A stretch of 64,000 bases of DNA from Kitagawia praeruptora (taxonomy: Eukaryota; Streptophyta; Magnoliopsida; Apiales; Apiaceae). Location: contig CM075351.1 of NCBI GenBank assembly GCA_037693485.1, forward strand, positions 17,665,001 to 17,729,000, given 5' to 3'. Each line of letters starts with the position of its first letter. Positions within the stretch are counted from its first letter, which is position 1. The translations under genes were made by a program, and so were the position numbers. The notes under the pieces were generated by a model. That model had not been told where the DNA came from. It was given only the letters and a program-made list of their open reading frames with translations, and ran no database searches. This document shows, in pieces, positions 47,510 through 59,409 of this stretch.

Positions 47510-50500
47510 TCTATACTATTATATAAATTCCGAAATATTGAAAGTTTTGGTACCTGTTTTTTGGTGCCAATTTTTTGGTACCTGTTTTTTGGTACTTCGT
47601 GAATTTACTTATGTACCCTTCATTATAAAGAAAAATATATATTAAAACACCAAAAATAAATTTTAATATAATATAATTAATGGTAATTAGTCGATTGCCT
47701 TTTTCATATTTACTTTTAGTTGAAGATGTTACCTTTTATCATATCTTCCAATCATTAATATTACCTTTCGAATTATAATACGTTTCTTTTTTGATTTAAA
47801 ACTAATCTTACAATCATTAATATATACCCGAAAATATCATACAATATTTTTCAATTATTAATAAAATATATTAAAAATATACTTTGTTTATAATAAGGAA
47901 ACATTAGTATAATCCGTAAACATGTGTATATTAAATTATATTAATTAAAATTAAACATTATGTAAAAAATAATGATTATATAAATTGGTACCAGTTTTTT
48001 TGTACCTATTTTTTGGTACTTCGTGAAATTACTTATTTACCCTTCATTATAAAGAAAAATATATATTAAAACACCTAAAATAAATATTAACATAATATAA
48101 TTAATGGTAAGTAGTCGATTGCCTTTTTCATATTTACTTTTTGTTGAAGATGTTACCATTTATCATATCTTCCAATCATTAATATTTCCTTTCAAATTAA
48201 AATACGTTTCCTTTTTGATTTAAAACTAATCTTACAATCATTAATATATATCCGAAAATATCGTACCATATTTTTCAATTATTAATAAAATCTATACTAT
48301 TATATAAAAACCGAAACATTAAAAGTTTTGATACCTGTTTTTTGGTACCTATTTTTTGGTACTTCGTGAATTTACTTACTTACCCTTCATTATAAAAAAA
48401 ATAAATACACCTAAAATAAGTAATAACATAATATAATTAATGGTAATTAGTCAAGATACTACCTTTTATAAACAACTAAAAACATCAATCGTATCACATC
48501 TTTCCATCATTAATATTTCCTTTCGAACTAAAAGTCTAAAACACGTTACCTTTTAAATTTAAAACAAATCTTACAATCTAACATAAGTAATAACATAATA
48601 TAATTAATGGTAATTAGTCAATATATTACCTTTTATAAACACCTAAAAACATACTCCCTCTGTCCCACCCATTTCTTTACATAAAAGTGCGTGTTTGACA
48701 TGCATTTTAAGGTACATTTTAAGGATAGTTCTATAACTTATTTTTGATATTTTATTTTTTTGTATAAAAATAGAACAATCCTATTTTTATACAAAAAAAT
48801 AAAATATCAAAAATAAGTTATAGAACTATCCTTAAAATGCACCTTAAAATCCGTGCCAGAAACTGGTCCGCAAACGTAAAGAATTCAAAGGGACGGAGGG
48901 AGTAAATCGTATTATTTCTTTCCATCATTAATATTTCCTTTCGAACTAAAACACGTTACCTTTTAATTTAAAACAAATCTATACTATTATATAAAAGTCG
49001 AAACATTAAACTTTTGGTACCTATTTTTTGGTACTTAGTTTTGGTACTTCGTGAATTTAATTATTTACCCTTCATTATAAAAAAATACACCTAAATAAGT
49101 AATAACATAATATAATTAATGATAATTAGTCAAGATACTACCTTTTACAAACAACTTAAAACATCAATTGTATCATATATTTCCATCATTAATATTTCCT
49201 TTCGAACTAAAAGTATAAAAGACGTTACCTTTTTAATTTAAAACAAATCTTACAATCTAAAATAAGTAATAACATAATATAATTAATGGTAAGTAGTCAA
49301 GATATTACCTTTTATAAACACCTAAAAACACCAATCCTATCATATCTTTCCATCATTAATATGTCCTTTCGAACTAAAACACGTTATCTTTTTAATTTAA
49401 AACAAATCTTACAATCATTAATATATACCCGAAAATATCACATTAATATAATAAAATTAATGGTAATTAGTCGATTGTCTTTTTCATATTTACTTTTAGT
49501 TGAAGATATTACATTTTATAAACACGTAAAAACATGAATCATATCATATCTTTCGATCATTAATATTTTCTTTCGAACTAAAACACATTACCTTTTTAAT
49601 TTAAAATAAATCTTTCAATCATTAATATATAACCGAAAATATCACGCCATAATTTTCAAGTAAAATGTAACACCTAAAATAAATAACAATATAATATAAT
49701 AAATGGTAATTAGTCGATTGCATTTTTCATATTTACTTTCAGTTGAAGATATTACCTTTTATAAACACCTAAAAAGATCAATTGTATCATATTTTTCAAT
49801 CATTAATATTTCTAATCAAAACACGTTACCTTTTTAATTTACAACAAATCTTACAATCATTAATATATACTCGAAAATATCACACCAAAATTTTTAATTA
49901 TTAATAAAATATATTAAAAATCATATATGTTGTTTATAATAAGGAAACATTATTATAATCTGTAAACATGAGTATATTAAATTATAACAAATAAAAATTA
50001 AAAAAAAATATTAAAATAATGATTATATAAAAACATAATTTTAATATTAAATAAAATTTATAACATAATACAAGAAACCCGTGCACTGCAATACTAATAA
50101 TTAATCGATTATCTTTTCAACTAAAACATATCATCTTTCTATTTTTTCTAATTAATTTACTTTTTTTCTAGAAATGTAACGGACAACGTTAATTTCTCAT
50201 TTTCTAAAAAACACTAAGAGCAATTTTAATTAGTAATTGAACATAATTAAATTATAATTAGTATAAACTAATCAATTACCTTTTTCACATAAAACATGTC
50301 ACCTTTTTAATTTTCCCGTTTTCTTTTCTATTTTCTCTAACTAAAATATCTCATTTTTCAAGTATATTAAGGGCAGTTCTATTATATGAAATAAAATAGT
50401 AATATGATAATACTAATAATTAATCGATTAACTTTTTCAGTTAAAACATATCATTTTTTCTATATTTTATAATTAAAATCCCTCTTTTCCTAGAAATATA

Positions 50501-50943
50501 ACGGGCAACAATAATTTCTCTTTTTCTAAAAACATTACAAGCAATTTATTTATTAAAATAACATAATTAACTTATAATTACTATAAACTAATCAATTACC
50601 TTTTTCACCTAAAACATGTTACCTTTTTAATTTTCTCTAATCAAATCCTCTATTTTTCCAATTATATCATGGGCATTCTATCTAATAAAAAAATAATTTT
50701 ATAATTACTTATAATTAACCGATTATCTTTTTCAACTAAAATTCATCATCTTTTCTAAATTTTTAACTAAAATTTCCCATTTTCTAGAATTATCACGAAT
50801 AACATTTATATAATTATCATCATATAATCTCATTTAAAAATTTAAGTCTCCAAAGATCATGTTTTAAAAAAATTAATTCAAATAATTAAAAAATTTAATA
50901 TAATATTAAAAAAATCCGTGCATCGCACGGGTTTTAAGCTAGT
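47510..50943 (+). mobile_element. Cluster of nested or fused Helitrons, one family
   Basis: Three copies of the 5' terminus TCTATACTATTATATAA begin at 47510, 48291 and 48978, each followed by a CCGAAA-type run and TTTTGGTACCT. Only one good 3' terminus is seen: hairpin CCGTGC-ATC-GCACGG at 50916-50930, eight bases, then CTAGT at 50939-50943. A broken 3' hairpin (CCCGTGCACTGCA) at 50078-50090 is fused directly to interior sequence like that of the 23241-25071 Helitron. Blocks such as ATAACATAATATAATTAATG recur at least five times. No Rep/helicase frame is present. Confidence 0.75.
48654..48902. mobile_element. Stowaway MITE with a perfect 59-bp hairpin
   Basis: Termini CTCCCTCTGTCCCACC and the inverse GGGACGGAGGGAG are the Stowaway (Tc1/mariner) consensus, with TA on each side (48652-48653, 48903-48904). 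Inside, 48715-48773 and 48781-48839 are exact reverse complements (59 bp, 7-base loop). It lies within the Helitron cluster. Confidence 0.95.
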
Positions 50944-51188
50944 ATATCGAATTTCCAAAAGAATAAAACTTAAAATACGGGCAAAAAAGCTTATGAACTT
51001 CGTAAAAAGATTCTCAAAATGAGAAAAATTAAATGAAAAACAAAATTAATAAAAAGCAATAAAAAGGGGCTTGAACGTTTCAGTGGGGGATATGAATGTT
51101 TTGATAATTGTTCGATAATATTAATATTAATGTAATTGGTATAATTGATGAATAAGTAATTTTGTACTTAAATTAATTACATTCTATT

Positions 51189-52446
51189 TGTTGAGTATTG
51201 AATACAGTAAAAGAATACAGAGGGGGGTGAATGGATTCTTGAACTTTTCTTGTTCGAGTCTGTGTAGCAAGTAAGTGTTTGTGTGTGCAAGAGTGAAGGT
51301 GCGGATAAAGAACAACACAAGACACAATATCACTTTAATCTAATGTATTATTAGATAAAGGTTGCTACAATCTGTGAATACAAATGATAGTATTCTCAGC
51401 TTCGTTTTTCTCAGAGAGATACAGCTTACAACGTATGAAAAACTTGACTCACAAAGTTAATGACTAAGGAAGTGAGGCTGTATCCTTATAGAACATGGAT
51501 ACACCATACTTACTACAAATAAGGTAGCTGAACAAATTACTTTCTAGTCTGTCTATCCTTTTTGAGTAAGTGTCCAAACGGTTACAGATTTGACTTTGTA
51601 AAGCCTGTTCAGATCCACTTCTTTAGCCCCTTGTCTCTTCTATATCTCTCCAAGCTTCCTTGTAGGCTTTCCAGAGCACGTTACAGATTGTGGTCCATAA
51701 AGTGCATTGGCTTGTTGCAGGTTTCTGACTTGTACAATTTCTTCAGTATTTTGTCTCCAAGAATGTATTCGAGAAGTGACTAAGAAGATGATTCGAGAAC
51801 TAGAATTGACTTGATCGATAACTCTGAGTTCTCGAACACTGTTATATTGACATGTCGAACCACTTCTCGAATAGCTCTTTTCCATCAGGATTCCTTGAGT
51901 TGTCGAATAGAACATTTGACTTATCGAATCCTCGAGATATCGAATAGCTTTCTGAGTCCTTGAGATATCGAATGGAACTTTGACTTGTTGACTCGTTGAG
52001 AACTCGACTACCACTTTGACTTGTTGACTTCTTGAGTTCTCGAATAGAGTAGTAGACATATCGAATAGTGTATTCAGAGATATCGAATAGTGTCTTGAGA
52101 TATCGAATCCCTGACTTCTCGAATGCTGGACTTCTCGAATAGACAAATATACTTCTCGAATTGGTACTTAGGCAAATTCTTCATTTCTTCAAATCCCAAC
52201 TGTGATTATTTGACAGTCTTTATCTTCTTGCTTGAGGCATGAACCTTGGAACTTCTTTCAAGCATTATTCTTGACTTTATAAGTACAGTTACACAACTAG
52301 GATTTGATGCCTACTACAAGTACAATACAAACAGAAACTCTACAACTAGAGGTTCCCTCAGTTAAGAGGTCATGTAAGTAATGCAAAGCATTACAAACAA
52401 CTAAGCTTGTTATTAGATGTATACAGGCATGCCTCTGTAACTAACA
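51189..52446 (-). repeat. LTR of Copia element 2 (3' LTR by polarity)
   Basis: 1258 bp. Eight TTCTCGAA/TTCGAGAA octamers and several ATATCGAAT motifs crowd 51760-52165. It differs from its partner mainly in the number of these motifs and in short indels (for example near 51228 and 52310). Confidence 0.93.
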
Positions 52447-52604
52447 ATCTCCCCCAAATTGTGAGTGAGACCCTCAGTCACAATTTCATGTCTGATAACA
52501 AGCCTAACATACATAAAGATAAAACTTTAAAAGTACAGGTATGTAGATTGATTGAGCACATGAATGAAATTACAAGATAAACAATCTTACAGTATGATGA
52601 AATA

Positions 52605-54880
52605 CTAGCCATTCTCATTTGATTCCATCTCCATTGCCTTGGCTTGTAGATCATCATATGCTTTCTGTCTTCTTTCTTTCTCCTTTCTTGCATTCTCATC
52701 CATGGCCTTTATGATCTCAGCTAAGGCATCCAACTCTTCAAACAGAATAGAATTCTTGAAATATTCAAGTACTGGCTTCAGAATGTTGGCAGGATAGTGA
52801 CTGAGTAGGTTCATTCTTATATTGACATTATCTCCATTTCTCCTCCTATACTTCACCACATAGGGATTGAATTGAACTCTACACAGTCCTTTTGCCCTTA
52901 GCTTTTCTACTTCAACTTCCAGCCTATCAATCTCCTTCTCCCTTTCTAGCCATTTCTCAAAGCATCCCTTCCTTATCTTATCACCATAGTCTCTTTTCAT
53001 TTTTACAAAATCAATCAACTCCAGCTTCCATACTTTCTCCACTTTGTCTTCAGAATTCAATAATGCAATAATTCTTTCTATTTCATATAGCTTGCCCCAA
53101 TTTTGACACTGTCCTTGTTTGAATTTCTTCTCTCTTCCATCAGTATATCTAATCTCAAGGCAATTATTCAAAATGGCAGCATAGTAGATTCTTTGAGCTC
53201 TTAGATATTGCAATTGGTCTTCATCAAAATCTTCATCTAATGGTTGGAGTTTTAAGCCTGGATAGATTGTCAGAGTCCTTGATTTGGATAGCTTTGGTTT
53301 CCTTGCAGCTTGTTTGAACTTGATCCTTTTTACATGGTTGCTTGGCTGAAATCTTTGACCTTTGTTGGTAGACCATAGTAGTATTCCATTAGCAGTTTGC
53401 TTTCTGAAACATACACATGGTTTCTTGGCTTGAATCTTCTTCTCTTCTTGAGATAGTGAAACATTTGCAGAGGCCATGGAATTTGATTTTGGTAGGTCAT
53501 TACTAACAGTATTCACCCTAGACTCAGAGTCTTGTGTTGTGGTGAGGTTACTGCTAGCAATGCCTAAGGCTTGCTGTTTTCCAATCTTCCTCTCATAGAC
53601 TTTTCCTTGGTCATCACCATCTTTCTTATTCTTGTCATCCTTCTTCTTCTTCTCATCTTCATCACCCTTATTTCTCCTGTGATGTCTCCTCCTCCCATCA
53701 CTTTTGTCTTCAGAGTCATCATCCTTATTTCTCCTAGGTTGAGCCCTCTCTGGAGTTTCACCAGTTGTTATAAAAGATCTGAGAATGTGCAGTGCTTCAA
53801 TTTCTTCAGCATTTCTGGCTCCAACCTTCTTCTGTAGTTGATCAATGATAGCAATGACCAGTCTATGATTTCGAGAAGTGAGATCATGGGGAATGACCAA
53901 TTGCTTGATGTCTTCAATTTTGGTGTCAGACTGATAGATGATTGTCCATGGCTTCTTGATCACTTCTGGCAGCCTTGAAGGTTGGCCATTCCTCAAATCA
54001 TCAAACAGACTTTTGTTGTTCTCATTTCTCTTCTCAATAAGCTCAAGTATGGCATCTATCTCTAAGTGTTTTAGGGCTTGTAGAGTCTTGTATGTTAGAT
54101 GTCATATCTTTGATTTGGATATCATCACTATCTCCTTGAACCATAGATTATTGACTTTCTTGGGGATGACAGTGATGTAGTCAATCTGCTCCTTCAACTC
54201 CCTCAAATAGAATTGAGTGTCACCAGCCTGTTCCCTTGTGGCTTTCAGAAACTCCAAGAAGGCTTTATCATGATAAACATTTGAGTTAGCAACTTCTTGT
54301 AGCATGATGGAGGTTTGTCAGATGGCATACTCCCTGCAACCACTGTGGTTGTGATAGATTGCTTCTGACCACCAGGAGTAATGACATGCACAGTTGGTAG
54401 AGTAACAACTGGCAGTGAGGTAGGAGGCTCATCAACCTTTGTTTTTCCTTTGCCTGGCACATTGGTTATAGATTTTGAAGCTCTTTGGTGACCACCCTCA
54501 TTTATCTGTATGCCCTTCTCCTTAGGTTTCTCCCCCTTTGGATATGAGTTTCTTAACCTTTTCTCCCCCTTAGGCTTGTTGTCAGGCACAGATGTTTTAG
54601 AATTGACCTTTGGGTTTGAGGAGTCATCAGGGAGAGGAAGACCCATATGCTACATCATAGCAGCCAACATAGATTGTTGATGCAGAAGAACATCAGCTGT
54701 GGTGGTTGCTTGAGTGTTCAACTGATCATTGAGAAGGGCAACCTTGTTTGTAAGATGAGCATTGGACTTAGTGAGAGTAGCCACCTCCTTTTCAAGAGTA
54801 TCCACTTTAGTGAATAGCTCATGTGCCCTGAAGCCAGAGAGTGATTGATCCTTGAGTCTTTGGACTTCATACTTGGTCAT
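52605..54880 (-). pseudogene. Accessory ORF 2 of Copia element 2, broken
   Basis: Frames 54880-54650, 54646-54245, 54305-54102 and 53996-52605 follow one another as a single product of about 740 residues, disrupted by one in-frame TAG (near 54650) and two frameshifts. The N-terminus is coiled coil (LEKEVATLTKSNAHLTNKVA). A Pro/Lys-rich linker and a helical block (EFLKATREQAGDTQFYLREL) follow, then a strongly charged Asp/Lys/Arg tract around 53640-53730. The C-terminal domain holds RAQRIYYAAILNNCLEIRYT and DGREKKFKQGQCQNWGKLYE. No known enzymatic motif is seen. Its position before the polypurine tract parallels the minus ORF of element 1, to which its C-terminal part loosely corresponds. Confidence 0.6.
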
Positions 54881-57318
54881 GTCATAAACGGGACCTCAGT
54901 TACCAGCTTATCCCCATATTGATTCTTGAACATTGTTCTCAGCATGGCATTTGAGTCTGTGGTTTGATCAGACAGAGATTGAAACTTATGCCCCAGCCCT
55001 GTGACAGTATCTTTGAGAGGGGCCAAGCCATTGTCCATTTTGATACAGCTAGACTTGCAGGCTAGAATTTCCTTGACCATAGTCTCCAGTTGAGGGAATT
55101 TGGAATCAAAAGCCCTTTTTAACCCATGCACCTCCTTGGTTGTGGCTGTACACACTTCTGTGACTTCTGTCTTTAGACCCTTGCCAAGGTAGTGTGCAGC
55201 CTTGAGAATTCCCTTGTAACTGTCATTGACTGCTTCATACACAGCACTAGGGGTGAGAGATTTGGCATTGGACCCTAGTGAAGTGATGTACTCTTCTCTG
55301 AGGTACTGTAGGCCTTCTGAGAGAGGAATGTCATATTTTCCTTGAAGCCAGACATCTATATTGCCTTCTCTCTCAGACTCATCCACAATTTTGGTCTGTT
55401 GTTGCTCCACATCCTCTTTATGGCACAGGAGAATAGCTTCATAGTCAGGATTGGGCAGGTTGGCAGTGAGGAGGTGCTGTGCAATCTTTGTGAACTCAGG
55501 GATCTGATCCACAATTAAGCTTTGAAGTGCTTCAACCATCAATTGTTGTGGAACAGACCCTGATCCTGAAGCACTGTCATGATGCACAGGCTTCAGCCAT
55601 TGTGACATAAAGTCAGAGCTAGAGCTAGGCAAGCTAGACTCCTCAGTTACAGATGCAACTTCTGTAACCGGATGGATTGACTCTACTACTGGTGTCTCCA
55701 CAGAAGTGGGATGAGTTACACCAGCAGTTGACACAGGCACAGAGTCTCTAGTAAAAACTAGTGGAAACTCTGTGTTTGTGATGGTGTCATTAGGAGATGC
55801 CCCAGCATGCATTCCCTCACCATCTAAATGTGGGTCATGGGTGGTGAGCAAAGTGTCATGCACTAAGTCACTTGAGTCCATTGGCTCACCAAGAGAAAAG
55901 GATTCTTGGTGATCAATGCCTTGCTCTTCAATTTCTTGAATTACAGGCTCCAAAGAAATTTGAGATGAAGATTCTGGAAGAGTAGTGTGTTGTAGAATAG
56001 ATTTTGGCAACTCCCCCTGAGAGATAGAGGGAGTTTCAAGTGTGATGTGCTCTCCACTCAATGTAGTGTCAGCCTTATCACTCCCATGTGCTGATTCAAT
56101 ACAAGAAGGTGCATTGGGGAGGATGCTTGATTCTATAGATGCACCCTGTTGAGAGGACACGTCTAGTGAGCTGTTTGCCCCTGATTTTACAACTTCAGCC
56201 ATTTGTGTGACTGAAGAGGTGGTCTTAGTTTTCTTCTTCTTCTTTGGCCTTAGTAAGGGTGACTCTGGTTCCTCACTTTCTAGACCTAGTTCAACAGCTA
56301 ATGCTGCTTCAGATAGAATATTTAAGGGTGCAGACATTACTTCCTTTCTCTTCTTTTTACTAACATCACCCTTTTGAGAGGATGATGCAGTTGGCTCAGT
56401 GATTGGTAGAGTGTTTGGTTGAGAGGGTTGGTTAGCTAGCCCTGGGTTAGCATTTTGTTTTACTTGCTTGGGCTTAGCTAGCTCAGACTTAGAGGCAAAT
56501 GTTGGCATGTTGTGGGGGTAAGTTCTAAACAAACTCTCCATATGGGGAGTTATGTTAAGTCTTACATCCACATCATTCCTAGTTTCCAAATTACCAAAAA
56601 TGAGTTTGGTCATGGATTTAGGATAGCCTATTCTATTTTTATTCATCCCATCTAATTCAATCAATTTATCATCTAAGAAATTAAGGACAGATTGAATAAA
56701 ACGAGGGAAGAAAATTTCATTACCTCTTTTGGCTGAATTCTTACCTAGTCTCCCATACAACTCATGCAGAATGATGAGACCAACGTCTATCTTCTTTCCA
56801 TAAGCTAAGGCATAGCCTATTTGCTGTGCAGGAGTACTGATTTGGTCATAGCTGGATTTTCTTGCAGTGAAGACTTGAAGAAGTGTAGCAAACACATAAC
56901 TCCATTCCTTCCTCAAATGCTTCCTATTCAAGTGCCCAAGACTGATTCTGTCTGTATATTTGATGAAATCAAACAAGTCTTCCAATTCAGCATTTGTAGC
57001 AAGTGGGTCATACACCTCTCCTTTGGTACCCATCCCAAGTGCCTCATTCATATCCTCTGTGGTGATAGTGATATTTTTGTCTTGAATCTTGCAGTAGATG
57101 ATGTACGAGGATATTGCAGAGTCAAGAGCCACCACCTCAACTGTAGCAGACTGCCAAAACTGTTCTAGAATGTCGAGATACAGAGTTGGGTTAATAGATA
57201 GAGCATTCTTGATGTACGATTCATACATCCACTTCACAAAGCACTTGAAATTGGCGTTGGGTGCTTCAACATCACTAGTTAGAGCAATGAAATTGGTGTT
57301 GAACTTTACTGTTGCCAT
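54877..57318 (-). CDS. Accessory ORF 1 of Copia element 2, 813 residues
   Basis: A long uninterrupted frame. The open frame extends upstream to 57534, but MATVKFNTNFIALTSD at 57318 is the likely start because the upstream residues look like translated leader. The N-terminal 280 residues form a compact-looking domain (CFVKWMYESYIKNALSINPT, LYLDILEQFWQSATVEVVAL, HLRKEWSYVFATLLQVF, RFIQSVLNFLDDKLIELDGM). The pattern is familiar from uncharacterised retrotransposon-encoded proteins of dicots. The middle is Ser/Glu/Pro-rich with KKRKE and PKKKKKTKTT basic patches that could act as nuclear-localisation signals, and the C-terminus is helical. There is no signal peptide or clear transmembrane helix, so an envelope role is not supported. 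Its stop overlaps the next ORF. Confidence 0.7.
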   Translation of the reverse strand: MATVKFNTNFIALTSDVEAPNANFKCFVKWMYESYIKNALSINPTLYLDILEQFWQSATVEVVALDSAISSYIIYCKIQDKNITITTEDMNEALGMGTKGEVYDPLATNAELEDLFDFIKYTDRISLGHLNRKHLRKEWSYVFATLLQVFTARKSSYDQISTPAQQIGYALAYGKKIDVGLIILHELYGRLGKNSAKRGNEIFFPRFIQSVLNFLDDKLIELDGMNKNRIGYPKSMTKLIFGNLETRNDVDVRLNITPHMESLFRTYPHNMPTFASKSELAKPKQVKQNANPGLANQPSQPNTLPITEPTASSSQKGDVSKKKRKEVMSAPLNILSEAALAVELGLESEEPESPLLRPKKKKKTKTTSSVTQMAEVVKSGANSSLDVSSQQGASIESSILPNAPSCIESAHGSDKADTTLSGEHITLETPSISQGELPKSILQHTTLPESSSQISLEPVIQEIEEQGIDHQESFSLGEPMDSSDLVHDTLLTTHDPHLDGEGMHAGASPNDTITNTEFPLVFTRDSVPVSTAGVTHPTSVETPVVESIHPVTEVASVTEESSLPSSSSDFMSQWLKPVHHDSASGSGSVPQQLMVEALQSLIVDQIPEFTKIAQHLLTANLPNPDYEAILLCHKEDVEQQQTKIVDESEREGNIDVWLQGKYDIPLSEGLQYLREEYITSLGSNAKSLTPSAVYEAVNDSYKGILKAAHYLGKGLKTEVTEVCTATTKEVHGLKRAFDSKFPQLETMVKEILACKSSCIKMDNGLAPLKDTVTGLGHKFQSLSDQTTDSNAMLRTMFKNQYGDKLVTEVPFMT

Positions 57319-58156
57319 TTGTGTGAGAGAGATAGAGAGAGAAGAAATCGAAGGTTGAAGAAGAAATTTAGCTTTTGCAGTTAGGGTTTCAGAGGTTTTG
57401 GGAGTTTGGATGCTTGAGAAATCGAATGAAATGAATCGAATAGATGTGAAGTTGTAAAAGTATAAAGTACTTGAATTGTCGATTAGATGTATGTTCTGTA
57501 TCGACAAGTCAGGCATTCGAGAAGTAGAAAACAACTATTCGAGAAGTCAAGAAAGGCTTATTCGATAACTCAAGCAGGTTGTAACTCACAGCTGGCAGTT
57601 ATCTAACTTAGACGTAAATCTAAATTAGGTAAAATATGTTTTTATGAGTAATTCTGAATAAAAATCCAAAATCGGTTAAAATTCAGCGAGAAATCAGCCT
57701 TTTCAAATGATTCGAGAACTCAAATATAGTATTCGAGAACTCAGTCAATCGAGAACTAAAACACTATATTCGAGAAGTCAAGAAAACCTCTATTCGAGAA
57801 CTCTAAAAGACTCTATTCGAGAACTCGAGAGTGCTCTAGAGAGACTTGTTAGAGATGTCGAATAGTGAGTCACTTGAGAAATCTGACTTGTCGAATTATA
57901 CTCATAGAAACTCAATTTTCACTATCTTTTCAAAATTTACCAGCCATATTCATTCACGAATATTCTAGCAAATTAAACAGTGATTTTCTCAAAATTTCAT
58001 AGAAATTTCAAGTTAACAAGAGAATATGATTTTCCAAATGTGCAACAGATTTAAAATATTTATAAATCATATTTTAGCCAACACTTACTCCAAAAATATT
58101 GAGAATTTAGATAAAGTAAGTGTTTACTGCTGCAACAATCTAGATGATATATTCAC
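57319..58156 (-). promoter_or_regulatory. Octamer-dense leader between RNase H and accessory ORF 1
   Basis: Seven exact TTCGAGAA copies plus near matches lie in 57512-57835, the same octamer family that fills the LTRs. It sits directly upstream of accessory ORF 1 in the element's polarity, as an internal promoter or processing region might. There is no coding frame. Confidence 0.4.
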
Positions 58157-59335
58157 TTATCCAGAATCTGAAGAATTCAGCATTCCAATCTCACTAACCA
58201 ACCTTGTGAAGGTGGCTTCATCTAGTGGCTTAGTGAATATGTCAGCTAGTTGTTTATCTGTAGAAACATAATGCAACTCAATGGTTCCATTAGTTGCATG
58301 TTCCCTTATGAAATGATATCTGATGTCGATGTGCTTTGTCCTAGAATGATTGACAGGATTGGCAACTATAGAGATTGCACTTGTGTTGTCACACATGATT
58401 GGAATTCTTTCCAACACAAGTCCATAATCTCTAAGTTGATTTCTAATCCAAAGCACTTGAGCACAGCAACTTCCAGCAGCTATGTATTCAGCCTCAGCTG
58501 TAGAAGTTGACACAGATTGTTGTTTCTTGCTATACCAAGATACTAACCTTTGTCCAAGAAACTGGCAGCTACCTGAGGTGCTTTTCCTATCCACTCTGCA
58601 TCCAGCATAATCAGCATCAGAATAACCAACCAGATTGAACCCTGTGTCCTTAGGATACCATAGTCCCAAGTTTGGAGTGCCCTTCAGATATTTAAAGATC
58701 CTTTTTATAGCAATCAAATGTGATTCTTTTGGGTTTGATTGAAATCTAGCACATAAACATGTAGCAAACATGATGTCTGGCCTACTTGCAGTGAGGTAGA
58801 GTAGAGAACCAACCATGCCTCTGTAGACTGAGATGTCTACTTTCTTGCCTTTAGAATCTTCATCCAATTTAGTTGCAGTGGCCATGGGTGTCTTTGCAGG
58901 TGAGCAATCTTCCAAGTCAAACTTCTTCAATAGATCCTTGATGTACTTGGTCTGATTGATAAAGATACCATCCTTTCTCTGACTAACTTACAACCCAAGA
59001 AAGAATGTCAACTCTCCCATCATACTCATCTCATATCTGCTCTGCATGAGTTTGGAGAATTTCTCACACAGCTTCTCATTTGTAGAGCCAAAAATGATAT
59101 CATCCACATAAATTTGAACTAGGATAATATCATCACCATGCTTCTTGTAAAACAGTGTCTTGTCCCGTGTGCCTCTAGTGAATTGATTCTCAAGAAGAAA
59201 TTGTGATAAAGTATCATACCATGCCCTTGGAGCCTGCTTAAGTCCATACAGTGCCTTAAGCAGTCTGTAAACAAATTCTGGGAAGTGTGGATCCTCAAAG
59301 CCAGGTGGTCCTTTGGTACCCAAACAAGTTTGGGT
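58157..59335 (-). pseudogene. pol remnant of Copia element 2: reverse transcriptase C-terminal half and RNase H
   Basis: The frame enters within RT at PPGFEDPHFPEFVYRLLKAL, then ALYGLKQAPRAWYDTL and catalytic YVDDIIFG. An in-frame TAA at 58990-58988 replaces the Gln of FFLGLQ. The frame then continues through KYIKDLLKKFDLEDCSPAKT to RNase H motifs (SDADYAGCRVDRKSTSG, STAEAEYIAA, HIDIRYHFIREHA) and a natural stop. Protease, integrase and the RT fingers are missing: just upstream the sequence is the end of gag (SKSHGPKLVWVPK), joined to RT around 59310 out of frame. It cannot supply enzymes. Confidence 0.92.
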
Positions 59336-59409
59336 CCATGTGACTTAGAAACAGTTTTATCATAAACAACATGCTTGTCAACTTTCTTGGCATTAGTCTT
59401 CTTGTCACT

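Noticed and set aside
54877..57534. Envelope gene in Copia element 2
   Set aside because: No signal peptide, transmembrane helix or furin-like site is visible; only the position is envelope-like.
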